A DNA stretch of 64,000 bases from CAWAYH01 sp963786195 (lineage in GTDB: Bacteria; Acidobacteriota; Vicinamibacteria; Vicinamibacterales; 2-12-FULL-66-21): the NCBI GenBank assembly GCA_963786195.1, contig CAWAYH010000009.1, forward strand, positions 372,001 through 436,000, written 5' to 3'. Shown in pieces: positions 36,196 to 45,711 of the stretch (position 1 is its first letter; every line of letters begins with the position of its first letter). The translations under genes were made by a program, and so were the position numbers. The notes under the pieces are model-generated. The model was not told the origin of the DNA. It ran no database searches and worked only from the letters and a program-made list of their open reading frames with translations.

Positions 36196-37024
36196 GGGTG
36201 ATCGCTATTCGACTCACGCTGGCGTAGTGGAGGGACAGGTGTCTTGCGATCTCTGACACCCGGTAGTGAAAACGGTCGCGAGCCTCCCGGATACGGAGGT
36301 TGCGCGTGGGCTTGTCACGGACCTCCGCAAACAATTCGTCGAGCGTCGGGCGGCCAATCGTTCGATCGCGCCGCAACACGTCGGTTGGGTGCGCCTGCTC
36401 GATCGCGTCCCGATGCGCAGCCGCAAACGCCTCGCTGCCGACGAGGGGGACATCGCTGCGGAGCGCGGCTGTCACCTCGGATTCCGGCACGCCGGCGGCG
36501 ATGAACGCCCGATAGTCACGCCACGCCGGCGGCGAGGGCGTCCCCAGGAGTAGGCTCGTCGTCAGGAGTGCGGGGCGAGGCGCGAGACCGGCCGTCGCGG
36601 CATAGCTGCTCCAGGCCCAATCCTCAGCCTTCTCGACGAGGCCCGCCCTGACCGGGTTCAGGACGACGTAGCGGCATGCCTCGAGAAAATAACCCTCCTT
36701 CTGAATGACCTGGGCCTTGAAGCGGCCCTGCAGCACGTGCCCCACCCGCGTGTGTCGTTTGTTCCACCACTGCGCGTAGACGCCGTTCAGGTATTGAATG
36801 GCCGACGAGAGGTTGGGGTCGAGCGTCCGGATGACCAGGTGATAGTGATTGGACATCAGGCAATAGGCGTGACACTCGATTCGGTGCCGCGCGACGACGG
36901 TTTCGAGAATGGTCAAGAACCGGCATCGATCGGCATCGTCGTCGTAGATCGCCATCTGGGCGTTGCCCCGCGACATGACGTGATAGAGGGCGTCCGCGGC
37001 GAGAATACGTAATGGTCGGGACAC
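36155..37024 (-). CDS. REP-associated tyrosine transposase (RAYT, Y1/HUH family)
   Basis: 289 residues, intact. MSRPLRILAADALYHVMSRG begins the TnpA_REP domain; the HUH-type metal motif appears as NHYHLVIRTLDPNLS within YCLMSNHYHLV, and the catalytic Tyr lies in FLEACRYVVLNPVRAGLVE. A C-terminal extension with a helix-turn-helix-like part (IREARDRFHYRVSEIARHLS) follows. RAYTs nick single-stranded DNA at REP hairpins and are thought to spread them. Flanked by element copy 3 (3' side) and the 30-bp inverted repeat (5' side). Confidence 0.95.
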   Translation of the reverse strand: MSRPLRILAADALYHVMSRGNAQMAIYDDDADRCRFLTILETVVARHRIECHAYCLMSNHYHLVIRTLDPNLSSAIQYLNGVYAQWWNKRHTRVGHVLQGRFKAQVIQKEGYFLEACRYVVLNPVRAGLVEKAEDWAWSSYAATAGLAPRPALLTTSLLLGTPSPPAWRDYRAFIAAGVPESEVTAALRSDVPLVGSEAFAAAHRDAIEQAHPTDVLRRDRTIGRPTLDELFAEVRDKPTRNLRIREARDRFHYRVSEIARHLSLHYASVSRIAITRHRAPGRPSDIIA

Positions 37025-37153
37025 GGAGGTTCACGTTCAACCAGCGTTCCAGCCCCCTCCGCGTGACATTGCCAGGAGTTTTCGACGCGCGGTGATGTCA
37101 CGGCGCAGAAACTGCCACGTCGAGACACGCAACGACGGGAAGATTCTGAGATC

Positions 37154-37262
37154 GGGGGTCAGATCTTGTATTTCAACATGTGCCCCTACGCCCGCGGGTT
37201 CGCGACTGACATCATCGACTCAGACCCGCGCAGGCACATGTTGAAATACAAGATCTGACCCC
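37154..37262. repeat. 30-bp perfect inverted repeat (REP end) upstream of the RAYT
   Basis: GGGGTCAGATCTTGTATTTC... at 37154-37183 is matched exactly in inverse at 37233-37262 around a 49-base centre. This large hairpin is the probable substrate or boundary of the RAYT element. The right arm ends on the stop region of the next toxin gene. Confidence 0.95.
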
Positions 37263-37670
37263 TACCAGACCACGCGCACGGCGCCGGAGGCGCGGATGGC
37301 CGCGTCGCGCGTCAGCAGCGGCAGCGCGAGCGTTCGGGCGGCCGCGACGATCAGCGCATCGAACGGATCGCGCGTGAAGCGGAGATCGTCGGCGAGGTAG
37401 ACCTGCTCGGACGTCAGGTCGACCGGGTGATAGGCCGGGTTGCTGAAGAGATCGTCGAAGAAGTCCCGAACCGGACTCCGCAGGTTGATCCGGCTGACTC
37501 GCGCCAGCAGGCTCACCTCCCAGATCACGGCCATCGGCACATAGACGAGCGCCTGCTGACGCTCGGACGCCTCGAAGTGCGCCGCCGCCAGACGTCCCAG
37601 CGCCCTGCTCGCTGCCGCATGGAACAGCAGCGCGTGGGTGTCGGCGACGGCGGCGGGGAGATCAGCCACG
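37262..37670 (-). CDS. PIN-domain toxin (VapC type)
   Basis: About 135 residues from a GTG at 37670 (VADLPAAVADTHALLFHAAA). Acidic residues: ADTHALL (Asp), MAVIWEVSLLARVSRINL (Glu), FTRDPFDALIVAAARTLALP (two Asp) and LLTRDAAIRASGAVRVVW. Intact. It overlaps its antitoxin by 9 bases. The inverted repeat begins directly at its stop codon and may act as its terminator. Confidence 0.9.
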
Positions 37671-37988
37671 ACGACGACGCGAGCGCTTGACGCGCGGAAC
37701 CGGCTCGTAAGACCCACGCGCCTCGGACACGCGAAGCGGCCGCGCCAGCGACGCCGCGACGAGATCCCGGACCGCACGATCCGCGTGCTCGAGCCGCAGG
37801 TCGTCCGCGGCGAGATCGATGGTGCCGACGACGCTCCGCGCGGCGGCAGGTGCCCCGAGCCGTCCCGCACGCGCCGCCGTAATCAGGTCGTCCACCGCGG
37901 CGCTGAGATTGCCGTGGCCGTATCCGCGGCCCCTCAGCCAGAGGAGGTTGGCCTCGTCGAGGGTGAGCGAGACGGCTTTCTTTGGCAT
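37662..37988 (-). CDS. Ribbon-helix-helix type antitoxin
   Basis: 108 residues: MPKKAVSLTLDEANLLWLRG, then NLSAAVDDLITAARAG, followed by a longer C-terminal region ending in a basic PRVKRSRRRRG tail. The N-terminal SLTLDEANLLWL strand-helix suits an RHH DNA-binding fold. The A/T-rich stretch ATAATGGTATTATATCATAT right upstream, exceptional in this window, contains an inverted repeat and is the likely self-regulated promoter/operator. Confidence 0.82.
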   Translation of the reverse strand: MPKKAVSLTLDEANLLWLRGRGYGHGNLSAAVDDLITAARAGRLGAPAAARSVVGTIDLAADDLRLEHADRAVRDLVAASLARPLRVSEARGSYEPVPRVKRSRRRRG

Positions 37989-38016
37989 AATGGTATTATA
38001 TCATATGTAAGAAATA
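37986..38016 (-). promoter_or_regulatory. Probable promoter/operator of the toxin-antitoxin pair
   Basis: ATAATGGTATTATATCATATG is a strongly A/T-rich, partly palindromic stretch (ATAATGGTATTAT) directly before the antitoxin start, fitting a -10 region overlapped by an antitoxin operator. The role is inferred from position and composition. Confidence 0.5.
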
Positions 38017-38033
38017 TGATCGGCGCTCGCCGC

Positions 38034-38150
38034 TTGGCTCTTGGCTCTGGACGCTACGCTCCGGACGTCAGCATCCTCGGCGCCGAGCCCGAGCCCCGAG
38101 CCCCCGAGCCCGAGCCCAGTCCCGAACGCCGAGCGCCGAGCGCCGGACAG
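38034..38150. repeat. Period-7 repeat region (CGAGCCC and variants)
   Basis: CTTGGCTCTTGGCTCTGG followed later by CGAGCCC-type units and GCGCCGAGCGCCG. It fills the gap between the toxin-antitoxin pair and glgX and leaves little room for a glgX promoter. Confidence 0.8.
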
Positions 38151-38159
38151 TTAAAATGA

Positions 38160-40349
38160 GTGATTGTGCCCAAATCGAGCCTTCGTGTCTGGCCCGGAAC
38201 GCCCTACCCGCTCGGCGCCACCTGGGACGGGGTCGGGGTCAACTTCGCCATCTTCTCGGAGCACGCGACCCGCGTCGAGCTGTGCCTGTTTGATTCGGCC
38301 GACGCCGAAGTCGAGTCGCTGACGATTTCGCTGCCCGAACAGACCGACATGGTCTGGCACGGGTATCTGCCCGACATCCATCCCGGGCAGTTGTACGGCT
38401 ATCGCGTGCACGGTCCGTACGCGCCCCGGGCGGGACAACGCTTCAACCCGCACAAGCTCGTGATGGATCCCTATGCGAAGGTCGTCGGACGCGCCACGCA
38501 CTGGCACGAGGCGCTCTTCGGCTTTCGCGTCGGATCGCAGGACGACACGATCCCCGACGATCGCGACAGCGCTCCGTACGCGCCGCTCGGCGCCGTCGTC
38601 GACAGCGCGTTCACGTGGGGTGACGACCGGCCGCTCCGCATTCCCTGGCACGAGACGCTGATCTACGAGCTGCACGTGAAGGGCTTCACGCAGCTCCATC
38701 CGCACGTCCCCGAAGCGCTGCGCGGGACGTATCTCGGGCTCGCGTCGGAGCCGGCCATCCGTCACCTGACGTCGCTGGGCGTGACGGCGGTGGAGCTGAT
38801 GCCGGTGCACCATCACGCGGACGAATGGCATCTCGTGCAGCGAGGTCTCGACAACTACTGGGGCTACAACACGCTGTCGTACTTCGCGCCCGACGTCCGC
38901 TTCGCGGTGGCGTCGTCGCCGCTCGAGGCGGTGCGCGAATTCAAGATGATGGTCCGCGCGCTGCACGCCGCCGGACTCGAAGTGATCCTCGACGTCGTCT
39001 ACAACCACACCGCCGAAGGCAATCATCTCGGACCCACGCTGTCGCTGCGCGGCATCGACAACAGTTCGTACTACAGGCTCGAGCCGCACGACCTGAGTCG
39101 CTATCAGGACTTCACGGGCACCGGCAACACGCTGAACATGCGAAGTCCGCGCGTGCTCCAGCTCATCATGGACAGCCTGCGGTACTGGGTACTCGAGATG
39201 CACGTGGACGGGTTCCGCTTCGATTTGGCGAGCGCACTGGCTCGTGAGTTGCATGCTGTGGACAAGTTGGGCGCGTTCTTCGACATCATTCATCAGGATC
39301 CCGTGCTTTCTCAGGTGAAGCTCATTGCTGAGCCGTGGGATCTCGGCGAGGGCGGTTACCAGGTAGGAAATTTTCCGACGAAGTGGACGGAGTGGAACGG
39401 GAAGTACCGTGACGCGGTCCGTCGATTCTGGCGCGGCGACAAGGGCACGGTGTCGGAGATCGCGACGAGGCTGTCGGGCAGCAGCGATCTGTACGAGCAG
39501 AGCGGACGACGGCCGTACGCGAGCATCAACTTCGTGACGGCGCACGACGGCTTCACGCTCGCGGATCTCGTGAGCTACAACGAGAAGCACAACGAGGCCA
39601 ACGGCGAGAACAACCAGGATGGAGAGCACCACAATCTGAGCTGGAACAGCGGCGTCGAGGGACCGACCGACGATCGGCGCATTCTCGATCTGCGCGACCG
39701 CCAGCGTCGCAACCTGATGACGGCGCTGATGACGTCGGTGGGCGTGCCGATGCTGAGCGGAGGCGACGAGTTGGGTCGCACCCAGGGCGGCAACAACAAC
39801 GCGTACTGTCAGGACAACGAGATCAGCTGGACGAATTGGGATCTGACGCCCGCCAACAGGGACTTCCTGGCGTTCACGCGCCGCGTCATCCAGATCTGGA
39901 AGGAGCACCCGGTGCTTCGCCGCCGCAAGTTCTTTCAGGGACGACAGATTCGCGGCGAGCAGGTGATCGATATCGCGTGGCTCGATCCGTCGGGGCGTGA
40001 GATGACGGACGAGACGTGGAACTCGCCCGACGTGCGATGCCTCGGCGTGCGGCTGAATGGCGACGCGATCAACGATCTCGACGAGCGCGGCGAGCGCATC
40101 GTGGGCGACACGATCGTGCTGCTGTTGCACGGCGGCACGGAACCGATCCAGTTCGTGCTCCCGGCCGCGGCACCCGTCGAGCGATGGGAAACGCTCGTCG
40201 ACACGGCCGATCCGTGGCAGCCCCCGCGCCGGCTGCGGGCGGGCGATCGGTACGAGCTGCAGGGTCACACGATGGCGGTCCTGCGGCTCAGCCGCCGACG
40301 AAGCGACGCGCCGCGCGACGCGGACTGGGGGCCGATGGGGGTACTCTGA
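38160..40349 (+). CDS. glgX: Glycogen debranching enzyme GlgX/TreX
   Basis: GH13 isoamylase-type enzyme (729 residues, intact) that hydrolyses alpha-1,6 branches of glycogen. N-terminal CBM48: WPGTPYPLGATWDGVGVNFA. Catalytic regions: VILDVVYNHTAEGN (region I), VDGFRFDLASALARE (region II, nucleophile Asp), KLIAEPWDLGEGGYQ (region III, acid/base Glu), FVTAHDGFTLADLV (region IV). It also has LSGGDELGRTQGGNNNAYCQ. The start is a GTG at 38160 (or 38166). It is the first gene of the trehalose cluster, where TreX supplies linear maltodextrins for TreY. Confidence 0.95.
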   Translation: MIVPKSSLRVWPGTPYPLGATWDGVGVNFAIFSEHATRVELCLFDSADAEVESLTISLPEQTDMVWHGYLPDIHPGQLYGYRVHGPYAPRAGQRFNPHKLVMDPYAKVVGRATHWHEALFGFRVGSQDDTIPDDRDSAPYAPLGAVVDSAFTWGDDRPLRIPWHETLIYELHVKGFTQLHPHVPEALRGTYLGLASEPAIRHLTSLGVTAVELMPVHHHADEWHLVQRGLDNYWGYNTLSYFAPDVRFAVASSPLEAVREFKMMVRALHAAGLEVILDVVYNHTAEGNHLGPTLSLRGIDNSSYYRLEPHDLSRYQDFTGTGNTLNMRSPRVLQLIMDSLRYWVLEMHVDGFRFDLASALARELHAVDKLGAFFDIIHQDPVLSQVKLIAEPWDLGEGGYQVGNFPTKWTEWNGKYRDAVRRFWRGDKGTVSEIATRLSGSSDLYEQSGRRPYASINFVTAHDGFTLADLVSYNEKHNEANGENNQDGEHHNLSWNSGVEGPTDDRRILDLRDRQRRNLMTALMTSVGVPMLSGGDELGRTQGGNNNAYCQDNEISWTNWDLTPANRDFLAFTRRVIQIWKEHPVLRRRKFFQGRQIRGEQVIDIAWLDPSGREMTDETWNSPDVRCLGVRLNGDAINDLDERGERIVGDTIVLLLHGGTEPIQFVLPAAAPVERWETLVDTADPWQPPRRLRAGDRYELQGHTMAVLRLSRRRSDAPRDADWGPMGVL

Positions 40350-40357
40350 GCGATTTC

Positions 40358-40402
40358 GAATGCTGAATGATGAATGCGGAATCTGAAATGCTGAATGATG
40401 AG
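40358..40402. repeat. Period-7 repeat (AATGCTG/AATGATG)n
   Basis: Units AATGCTG, AATGATG, AATGCGG, AATCTGA, AATGCTG, AATGATG follow directly after glgX and include the likely ATG of treS. Confidence 0.88.
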
Positions 40403-43400
40403 ACGCCGAGCTGCCGATCGCCGAGCCGCCGAACGGCTTCGGGCGCCGGACGGCCCTTTGGTACAAAGACGCCGTCATCTATCAGGCCCACGTTCGTGCC
40501 TTTTTCGACAGCACGAATGACGGCGTCGGCGACTTCCGCGGCCTGACCGACAAGCTCGAGTACATCGAAAGCCTTGGCGTCGACGCGGTCTGGCTGCTGC
40601 CCTTCTATCCATCGCCGCTGCGAGACGATGGGTACGACATCGCCGACTACGAGAACGTGCATCCCAGCTACGGGACGCTCGAGGATTTCGATCGCTTCGT
40701 GCGCCGAGGCGCACCGGCGCGGGATCCGCGTCATCACCGAGCTCGTCATCAACCACACGTCGGATCAGCACCCCTGGTTTCAGGCGGCGCGGCGCGCGGC
40801 GCCCGGATCGCGCGCGCGGGACTTCTACGTCTGGAGCGACACCAACCAGAAATATCAGGGGGTGCCGATCATCTTCACCGACGGCGAATCGTCCAACTGG
40901 GAATGGGACGACGTCGCCGGCCAGTTCTACTGGCATCGATTCTTCCGTCATCAGCCGGACTTGAACTTCGACAACCCCGACGTCCTCGAGGCGGTCGTCC
41001 GCGTGATGCGATTCTGGCTGGATCGCGGCGTGGACGGCATGCGGCTCGACGCGGTGCCGTATCTCATCGAGCGCGAGGGCACGATCGGCGCCAACCTCGA
41101 GGAGACGCACGCGGTGCTGCGCCATCTCCGTCGCGAACTGGACGCCGGGCATCGCGACCGCATGCTTCTGGCGGAGGCGAACCAGTGGCCTCCCGACGTC
41201 CGGCCCTATTTCGGCGACGGCGACGAGTGCCACATGGCGTTTCACTTCCCGCTCATGCCGCGCATGTTCATGGCGCTGCTGCAGGAGGACCGTCATCCGA
41301 TCGTCGAGATCCTGCGGCAGACGCCGGATATCCCCGAGACGTGCCAGTGGGGGCTGTTCCTGCGCAATCACGACGAGCTGACGCTCGAGATGGTCACCGA
41401 CGAAGAGCGCGACTACATGTATCAGACCTACGCCGCCGATCCGCAGATGCGGATCCACGGCGGCATCCGACGCCGCCTGGCGCCGCTGATGGAGAACAGC
41501 CGCCGGCGCGTCGAGCTGATGAACAGCCTGCTCTTCTCGTTGCCCGGAACGCCCGTGATCTATTACGGCGACGAGATCGGGATGGGCGACAACATCTATC
41601 TCGGCGACCGCAACGCCGTGCGGACGCCGATGCAGTGGACCGGCGATCGCAACGCCGGCTTCTCGCGGGCCGACGTCGCCCGTCTGTATGCGCCGCTCAT
41701 CGCCGATCCGGTGTACGGCTTCCAGGCCATCAACGTGGAATCGCAGGAGCGGGTCCCCTACTCGCTGCTGAACTGGATGAAGCGGATGATCGCGCTGCGG
41801 AAACAGCATCGCGTGTTCGGACGCGGCACGATCGAGGTCCTGCCGGCCCAGAACCGAAAGGTCTTCGCCTTCGTGCGGACCTACCAGGACGAAACCGTGC
41901 TGTGCGTCGCCAACCTGTCGAGGAGCGTCCAGCCCGTGGAGATCGATCTCACGCGCTTCCGTGGGATGGTCCCGCTGGAGATGCTCGGGCAGACCGAGTT
42001 TCCGCGGATCGGCGATCAACCCTACTTCCTGACGCTCGGCGCGTACGCGTTCTACTGGTTCCGTGTGCAACAGGCGGCGCCAGCCATCACCGAGCGCGTG
42101 GCGCGCGAAACGGCCGCCAGCGCCGCCGAGGCGCCGGCCCTGATGGTCGGCACGGTCTGGGAAACCCTGCTGGACGGGTATGCGCGCACGCTCATCGAGC
42201 GCGAGCTGCTCATTCCGTTCCTCACACGCCAGCGCTGGTTCACGGCGAGCACGTCGCGGAAGCCGCGCTCCGCGCGCTTCGTCGACCGCGCGGTGCTGCG
42301 TCATCGGCCGCAGCCGCTCTTCCTGACGATCGTCGAAGTCGAATTCGAAACCGGGCCGCCGGAACAGTTCTTCCTGCCGCTCACCGTGTGTGCGTCGTCG
42401 GACGCCCGAGCCATCGAGGAGCGATCGCCGCACGCGGTCCTCGCCAGCGTGACCGGCGCGCGGAAAGGTCTGCTCTTCGACGCCTGGCTCGATGACTACT
42501 TCGCCCAGACGCTGCTCGAGGTGATGGAAAAGGAGGATCGGATTCAGACCGGCCGCGGCGCGATCAGGGCGTGGCAGGCGCGCGCGTTCGGCCCGCTCCG
42601 CAGCGCGCTCGGCGAGGCCGTACAGCTGACGCGTCCGTCGCCCGACCAGATCAACACGTCGATCGTCTACGGCGACCGCCTCATTCTGAAGCTGTTTCGC
42701 CGGATTCAACCCGGAATCAATCCTGACAGGGAAATCGGGCGCCATCTCTCCGAGAACGTGATGTTCACGCGCGTGCCGGCGGTCGCCGGGGCGATCGAAT
42801 ACGACCGGCCGGGCGAATCCGGCGCGACGATCGGCATAATGCGCCAGCTGGTCGAAAGCCAGGTGGACGGATGGACGCACGCGACCGACTGGCTGGACCG
42901 TTTTTACGATCAGGTCCGCAGCACGGTGCCCCCGGAAACGCCCGCGCTTTCCACGTTCACCGAGCTGGCCAACGCCGCGGCGTCGAAGCCGATATTCGAC
43001 GCGCTGAGCGGGTACCTCGAAACGGCGGCCGGTCTCGGCAAACGCACGGCCGAACTACATCTCGCGCTGGCGGGCGACTCGTCGGATCCGGCCTTTGCGC
43101 CGCAGCCGTTTGGCGGAGACGACCTCGCAACCGCCAGCGACCGTGCGCTCGGCGATGCACAGAAGATGCTCCAGTCGCTCGAGACGTACCGCGCCAGCGG
43201 CGATTCGCGCGTTCCCGAGGACGTCGCCGCGCGGGTTCGCGCGCTGCTGGCCGGACAGGACGCCCTCCTCGACAGCCTTCGCTCGGTCCACGATCTCAGG
43301 CCAGGCGGCAAGAAGATCCGCATCCATGGAGACTTCCGGCTCGGCCAGATCCGCATCGCCGAGGGAGATTTCTATGTCGTGAACTTCGAGGGTGACGTGT

Positions 43401-43813
43401 CGCTGCCGCTGGCCGAACGGCGCGAGAAGCAGTCGCCCTTCAAGGATCTCGCGGGCATGCTGCGCTCGTTCAGCTACGCGGCGAACGCGGCGCTCTTCGC
43501 GCACACGACGACGAGGCCCGCCGAATTCGCGCAGCTCGAACCCTGGGCGCGGCTCTGGCAGATGTGGGCCAGCGCCGCGTTCCTTCGCAGCTACATGGCG
43601 ACGGCCGAGGGCGGCGCCTTCCTGCCGGCCAAACCCGCGGATCGTGATGCGCTCCTCCGCTTTTTCATGCTCGATCGCGCCGTCGACGAGCTCAGCGGCG
43701 AGCTCACCAACCGCCCGGAGTGGGTCAGGATTCCGCTCGTCGGGATTCTCGATTTGATGCAGGGCCCGGCGCCGCAGGTGGAGGCCGCGACAAGGCTCAC
43801 CCTCGAGCCATGA
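40388..43813 (+). CDS. treS: Trehalose synthase-maltokinase fusion (TreS-Mak), frameshifted near the start
   Basis: About 1,140 residues. The N-terminal GH13 part isomerises trehalose and maltose: LWYKDAVIYQAHVRAFFDS, VITELVINHTSDQHPWFQ, VDGMRLDAVPYLIEREG (nucleophile), MLLAEANQWPPDVR (acid/base) and FLRNHDELTLEMV. From about residue 590 on is a maltokinase (WETLLDGYARTLIERELLIP, GDRLILKLFRRIQPG, and the kinase catalytic RIHGDFRLGQIRI with YVVNFEGD), which makes maltose-1-phosphate for GlgE. Indels near 40455 and 40715 shift the frame. The start ATG at 40388 (MLNDETPS) is tentative. The stop overlaps the treZ start (ATGA). Confidence 0.92.
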
Positions 43814-45693
43814 AGTTGCCGCGCCGAAGCTTCAGCGAAGGCGGGGGCGAATTCGGAGCCGTGCCTGTTCCCGGCGGCGTGCGCTTCCGCTTCCTCGGAG
43901 CCCGAGGCCGCGAGTATCGACTTGTCATCGATGGCGCTCCATCTGCCGGTGCGCACGTGATGCCGGCGACAGACGATGGCGTGTTCGAGGTGACGGTTCA
44001 GGGAGTCTCCGCAGGTCAGCGATACAGCTATCGGATCGACGGATCGCATCCTCTTCCAGACCCCGCGTCCAGATTTCAGCCGGAGGGTGTGCACGGTCGA
44101 TCCGAAGTCATCGATCCTTCGCGCTACCGGTGGCACGATGCCGCCTGGCGTCCGGCGTCTCGCGACCTGGTGATCTACGAGCTGCACGTCGGGACATTCA
44201 CGCCGGAAGGCACGTTCGCGGGGGTCACGAGCCGCCTGGACTATCTGCGCGACCTGGGCATCACTGCGATCGAGCTGATGCCGGTCGCCGATTTCGCCGG
44301 CGGCAGGAACTGGGGCTATGACGGCGTTTCGCTGTACGCGCCATCCCGCGCCTATGGCAATCCCGACGATCTGCGGGCGCTCGTCGACGCGGCCCACGGG
44401 CTCGGCCTCGGCCGTTCTCCTCGACGTCGTCTACAACCATCTGGGCCCGGAAGGCGCGTACCTGCCGCAGTTCTATCCCGACTACCTGAACGCCAGGCAC
44501 CAGACGCCGTGGGGAGCCGCCGTGAATCTCGACGGCGAGGGTTCGGACCCGGTCCGCCGCTTCATCATCGACAACGCGCTGCACTGGATTCGTGAGTATC
44601 ACATCGATGGTCTGCGCCTCGACTCGACGCATGCGCTCGTCGACGAGAGCCCGCGCCACTTCATGCGGGAGTTCGCAGACACGGTCAGGAGCGGCGCAAG
44701 CCGACCCGTTCTGCTCTTTGCCGAGGACTACAGGAACCTGAGCGAAGTCGTCACGAGAGACGACGACTCCGCCTGGGGATTCGACGGCGTCTGGGCCGAC
44801 GACTTCCATCACGCGATCCGGCGGATAGTCGCCGGCGACCGCCACGGTTACTACGCGGACTTCACGGGAACTTCGAGCGAGCTGGCCAGGACGATCCGCC
44901 AGGGATGGCTCTACACAGGCGAGCACTCCGTTCACCATCGCTGCCCGCGTGGAACGGATCCCTCGGCGATCCCGATGAACCGCTTCGTCGCCTGTCTTCA
45001 GAACCACGATCAGATCGGGAACAGGGCCGTCGGCGATCGGCTGCACCACGCGATAGACGAACCGACCTGGCGGGCGTTGAGCGTCGTGCTGCTGACGACG
45101 CCCATGACTCCGCTGGTGTTCATGGGACAGGAATGGGCGGCGTCGACGCCATTCCAATACTTCACGGATCTCGAGCCGTGGCTCGGGCGCCAGGTGACGC
45201 AGGGCAGGCGGCAGGAGTTCAAGGACTTTCCGGAATTCGCCGACGCGGCGGCGCGTGAAGCGATTCCGGACCCGCAATCGGCCGCCACGTTCGAGAGCAG
45301 TCGGTTGTGCTGGAACGAGCTCGACGCACCGCGTCACGCGCGCGTGCTCGAGCTGTATCGCGGGCTGCTTCGTCTGAGGCGCGGCAACCCGGCGCTCGGC
45401 GCCAGCGATGCGCTGGCCGGCGACGCGTTCGCACCAGATGACGAGTCGATCGCAATCGTCCGCCATGGATCGGGCGGTGAGAAGTCGGCTCATCGCCGCG
45501 CGCCTGCGCGGCGCTGGGACGATGGACCTCGATCGCGGGGTGTCACTGAGCGAGGGCCGATCCTGGTCCGTGGTCATGACGACTGAAGACCCGGCGTTTG
45601 CCGCAGAGCCCTGCCCCCCGCTGATCGATGTCCGTTCTCGCGGGACGATTCAGGTTCGCGAGACCTGGGGCGGTCATACTGAGGTCCGGCTAA
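43810..45693 (+). CDS. treZ: Malto-oligosyltrehalose trehalohydrolase TreZ, frameshifted
   Basis: GH13 enzyme releasing trehalose from the maltooligosyl-trehalose made by TreY. N-terminal domain MKLPRRSFSEGGGEFGAVPV; catalytic part LVIYELHVGTFTPEGTFAGV, GRNWGYDGVSLYAPSRAYG, VLLDVVYNHLGPEGAY, IDGLRLDSTHALVDE (nucleophile), VLLFAEDYRNLSEVV (acid/base), FVACLQNHDQIGNRA and LVFMGQEWAASTPFQYFTD. Indels near 44408, 45485 and 45650 divide it. The end is FARPGAVILRSG, with its TAA inside a REP-like repeat (45683-45706), suggesting that the stop was contributed by that insertion. Confidence 0.93.
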
Positions 45694-45706
45694 AGCCCGA
45701 ACACTA
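45683..45706. repeat. Diverged REP copy at the treZ stop
   Basis: GGTCCGGCTAAAGCCCGAAC is a diverged copy of the GTCCGGCTGAAGCCGGAC palindrome followed by ACTAC. It contains the TAA of treZ and lies 6 bases before the treY start. Confidence 0.75.
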
Positions 45707-45711
45707 CAGAC

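Noticed and set aside
40475..42880. 800-residue open frame antisense to treS, and similar long antisense frames opposite glgX, the adhesin and glmM
   Set aside because: They mirror codon bias of real high-GC genes, have low-complexity Arg/Asp/His-rich translations and no family motifs.
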